Origin: an uncultured Oscillospiraceae bacterium
GTDB lineage: Bacteria; Bacillota; Clostridia; Oscillospirales; Oscillospiraceae
DNA: 15,134 nucleotides
NCBI GenBank assembly: GCA_944385595.1
Contig: CALWXY010000071.1
Location: 1 to 15,134 of the forward strand
Direction: 5' to 3'
In this document: positions 14,296-15,134 of the stretch, one piece after another
Numbering within the stretch: the stretch's first letter is position 1
How the letters are laid out: every line of letters begins with the position of its first letter
Translations under genes and position numbers: made by a program
Notes under the pieces: generated by a model
Database searches by the model: none
What the model was told of the DNA's origin: nothing
The model's input: only the letters and a program-made list of their open reading frames with translations

Positions 14296-15134
14296 GTGAA
14301 AAAACATCTGGCTTTTATACTGGCAATCTGCCTCATTCTCGCGCTCGCCGCGGGCTGCGCCCCGCAGGAGAGCTCCGACGGGAAGAGCAGCTTCGTCTTC
14401 GGCGACACGACATTCAACCCCGAGAACGAGGAGCCGGACATCAACCCCCACAACGCCTACTCCGGCTGGGCGTGCATACGCTACGGCGTCGGCGAGACGC
14501 TGTTCCGCTACTCCGACGCCATGGAGACCGAGCCTTGGCTAGCCACCGGCTATGAGTGCGTCGACGAGCTGACCTGGCGCATCACAATCCGCGACGGCGT
14601 CACATTCAGCAGCGGGCGCGCGCTGGACGCGCAGGCGGTAAAGGAGTGCCTTGAGCATCTCGTTGAGAACCACAACAGGGCCGGAGGCGATTTGAAAATA
14701 GCCTCCATCACCGCCGACGGCATGACGCTCACGATTGAGACTAGTGAGCCGAGGCCGACGCTCATAAACTATCTCAGCGACCCCTACGGCTGCATAATAG
14801 ATATGGAGGCCGGCATCACGGACGACGGTATGGTCACCGGCACAGGGCCTTATATCGCGACCTCGCTCGTGAGCGGCGAGGAGGTGAAGCTCGTCAAAAA
14901 CCCGGATTACTGGAACGGCGAGCCGGGCTATGACGAGATAACGGTTCTCACCATCACCGACGGCGACACGCTCACAATGGCGCTGCAGGGCGGCGAGATA
15001 GACGCGGCCTACGGCCTGCCCTACGCCAGCTACCCGCTGTTTCAAAACGAGGACTACAGCTTTTCAAGCTGCGCCACAAGCCGCGCGTTTTTCCTCGATA
15101 TGAACTTCAAAAGCCCGGTGACGAGCGACCCGGC
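14296..15134 (+). CDS. NikA/OppA-type substrate-binding lipoprotein (3' end outside window)
   Basis: Solute-binding protein family 5 component, open to the last base; 279 complete codons are visible of an expected ~500. It starts at GTG 14296 behind AAAAGGAG (14282-14289). Lipoprotein signal: MKKHLAF, hydrophobic core, then LALAAGC with lipidated Cys21. Mature protein: EPDINPHNAYSGW, YGVGETLFRY, then EPWLATGYE, LTWRITIRDGVTFSSG, TGTGPYIAT, VKNPDYWNGEP, TDGDTLTMALQGGEIDAA, all hallmarks of this family. It would capture the ligand outside the membrane and deliver it to the two permeases. The ATPase genes (D/E type) are presumably just downstream. The family binds nickel chelates, opine metallophores, peptides or sugars; the ligand is not determined by the visible part. 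Confidence 0.9.
   Translation, partial: MKKHLAFILAICLILALAAGCAPQESSDGKSSFVFGDTTFNPENEEPDINPHNAYSGWACIRYGVGETLFRYSDAMETEPWLATGYECVDELTWRITIRDGVTFSSGRALDAQAVKECLEHLVENHNRAGGDLKIASITADGMTLTIETSEPRPTLINYLSDPYGCIIDMEAGITDDGMVTGTGPYIATSLVSGEEVKLVKNPDYWNGEPGYDEITVLTITDGDTLTMALQGGEIDAAYGLPYASYPLFQNEDYSFSSCATSRAFFLDMNFKSPVTSDP

Overview
This window looks like chromosome from a GC-rich, probably spore-forming clostridial Firmicute (Oscillospiraceae-like). The pointers are the division/cell-wall gene order ftsW-murG-murA-ftsQ-ftsZ, an M23 protein with the SpoIIQ layout behind a sigF-like promoter, strong AGGAGG-type ribosome binding sites, tRNAs with encoded CCA, and a lipoprotein-dependent NikA/OppA-type importer. 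The taxonomic call is inference; no rRNA or species marker is present.

Layout. (1) 1-5618, plus strand: the end of a dcw cluster. It holds ftsW (5' end cut by the window), murG, murA, ftsQ/divIB and ftsZ, closed by a strong bidirectional terminator. Internal sigA-type promoters are visible before murG, overlapping a hairpin, and before ftsZ. (2) 5621-8207, minus strand: a two-gene unit of a YbiT-like ABC-F ATPase followed 16 bases later by an unrecognised two-helix membrane protein. The C-terminus of that protein resembles the beta-barrel domain 2 of translation GTPases. (3) 8277-9494, minus: a mandelate racemase/galactonate dehydratase-type enolase-superfamily enzyme with its own promoter. 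(4) 9670-10389, plus: the SpoIIQ-like M23 protein. (5) 10462-10840, plus: a near-perfect sigA promoter, tRNA-Met(CAU), tRNA-Glu(UUC), tRNA-Val(CAC) and a terminator. (6) 10842-15134, plus: an accessory operon of two paralogous SAM methyltransferases translationally linked to NikB/NikC-type permeases and a NikA/OppA-type lipoprotein that runs off the window end.

How they work together. Region 1 makes lipid II (MurA at the first committed step, MurG at the last) and supplies the divisome (FtsW, FtsQ, FtsZ). Region 4 fits the forespore side of the engulfment channel. Region 6 is the best candidate for a little-described system. Its close spacing and overlapping start/stop codons imply that methylation and import act on one pathway, possibly a methylated metal-binding small molecule for nickel or cobalt. 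A C-tract/G-tract dyad at the presumed start of transcription resembles CsoR/RcnR-type metal-repressor operators. The substrate is not shown by the sequence.
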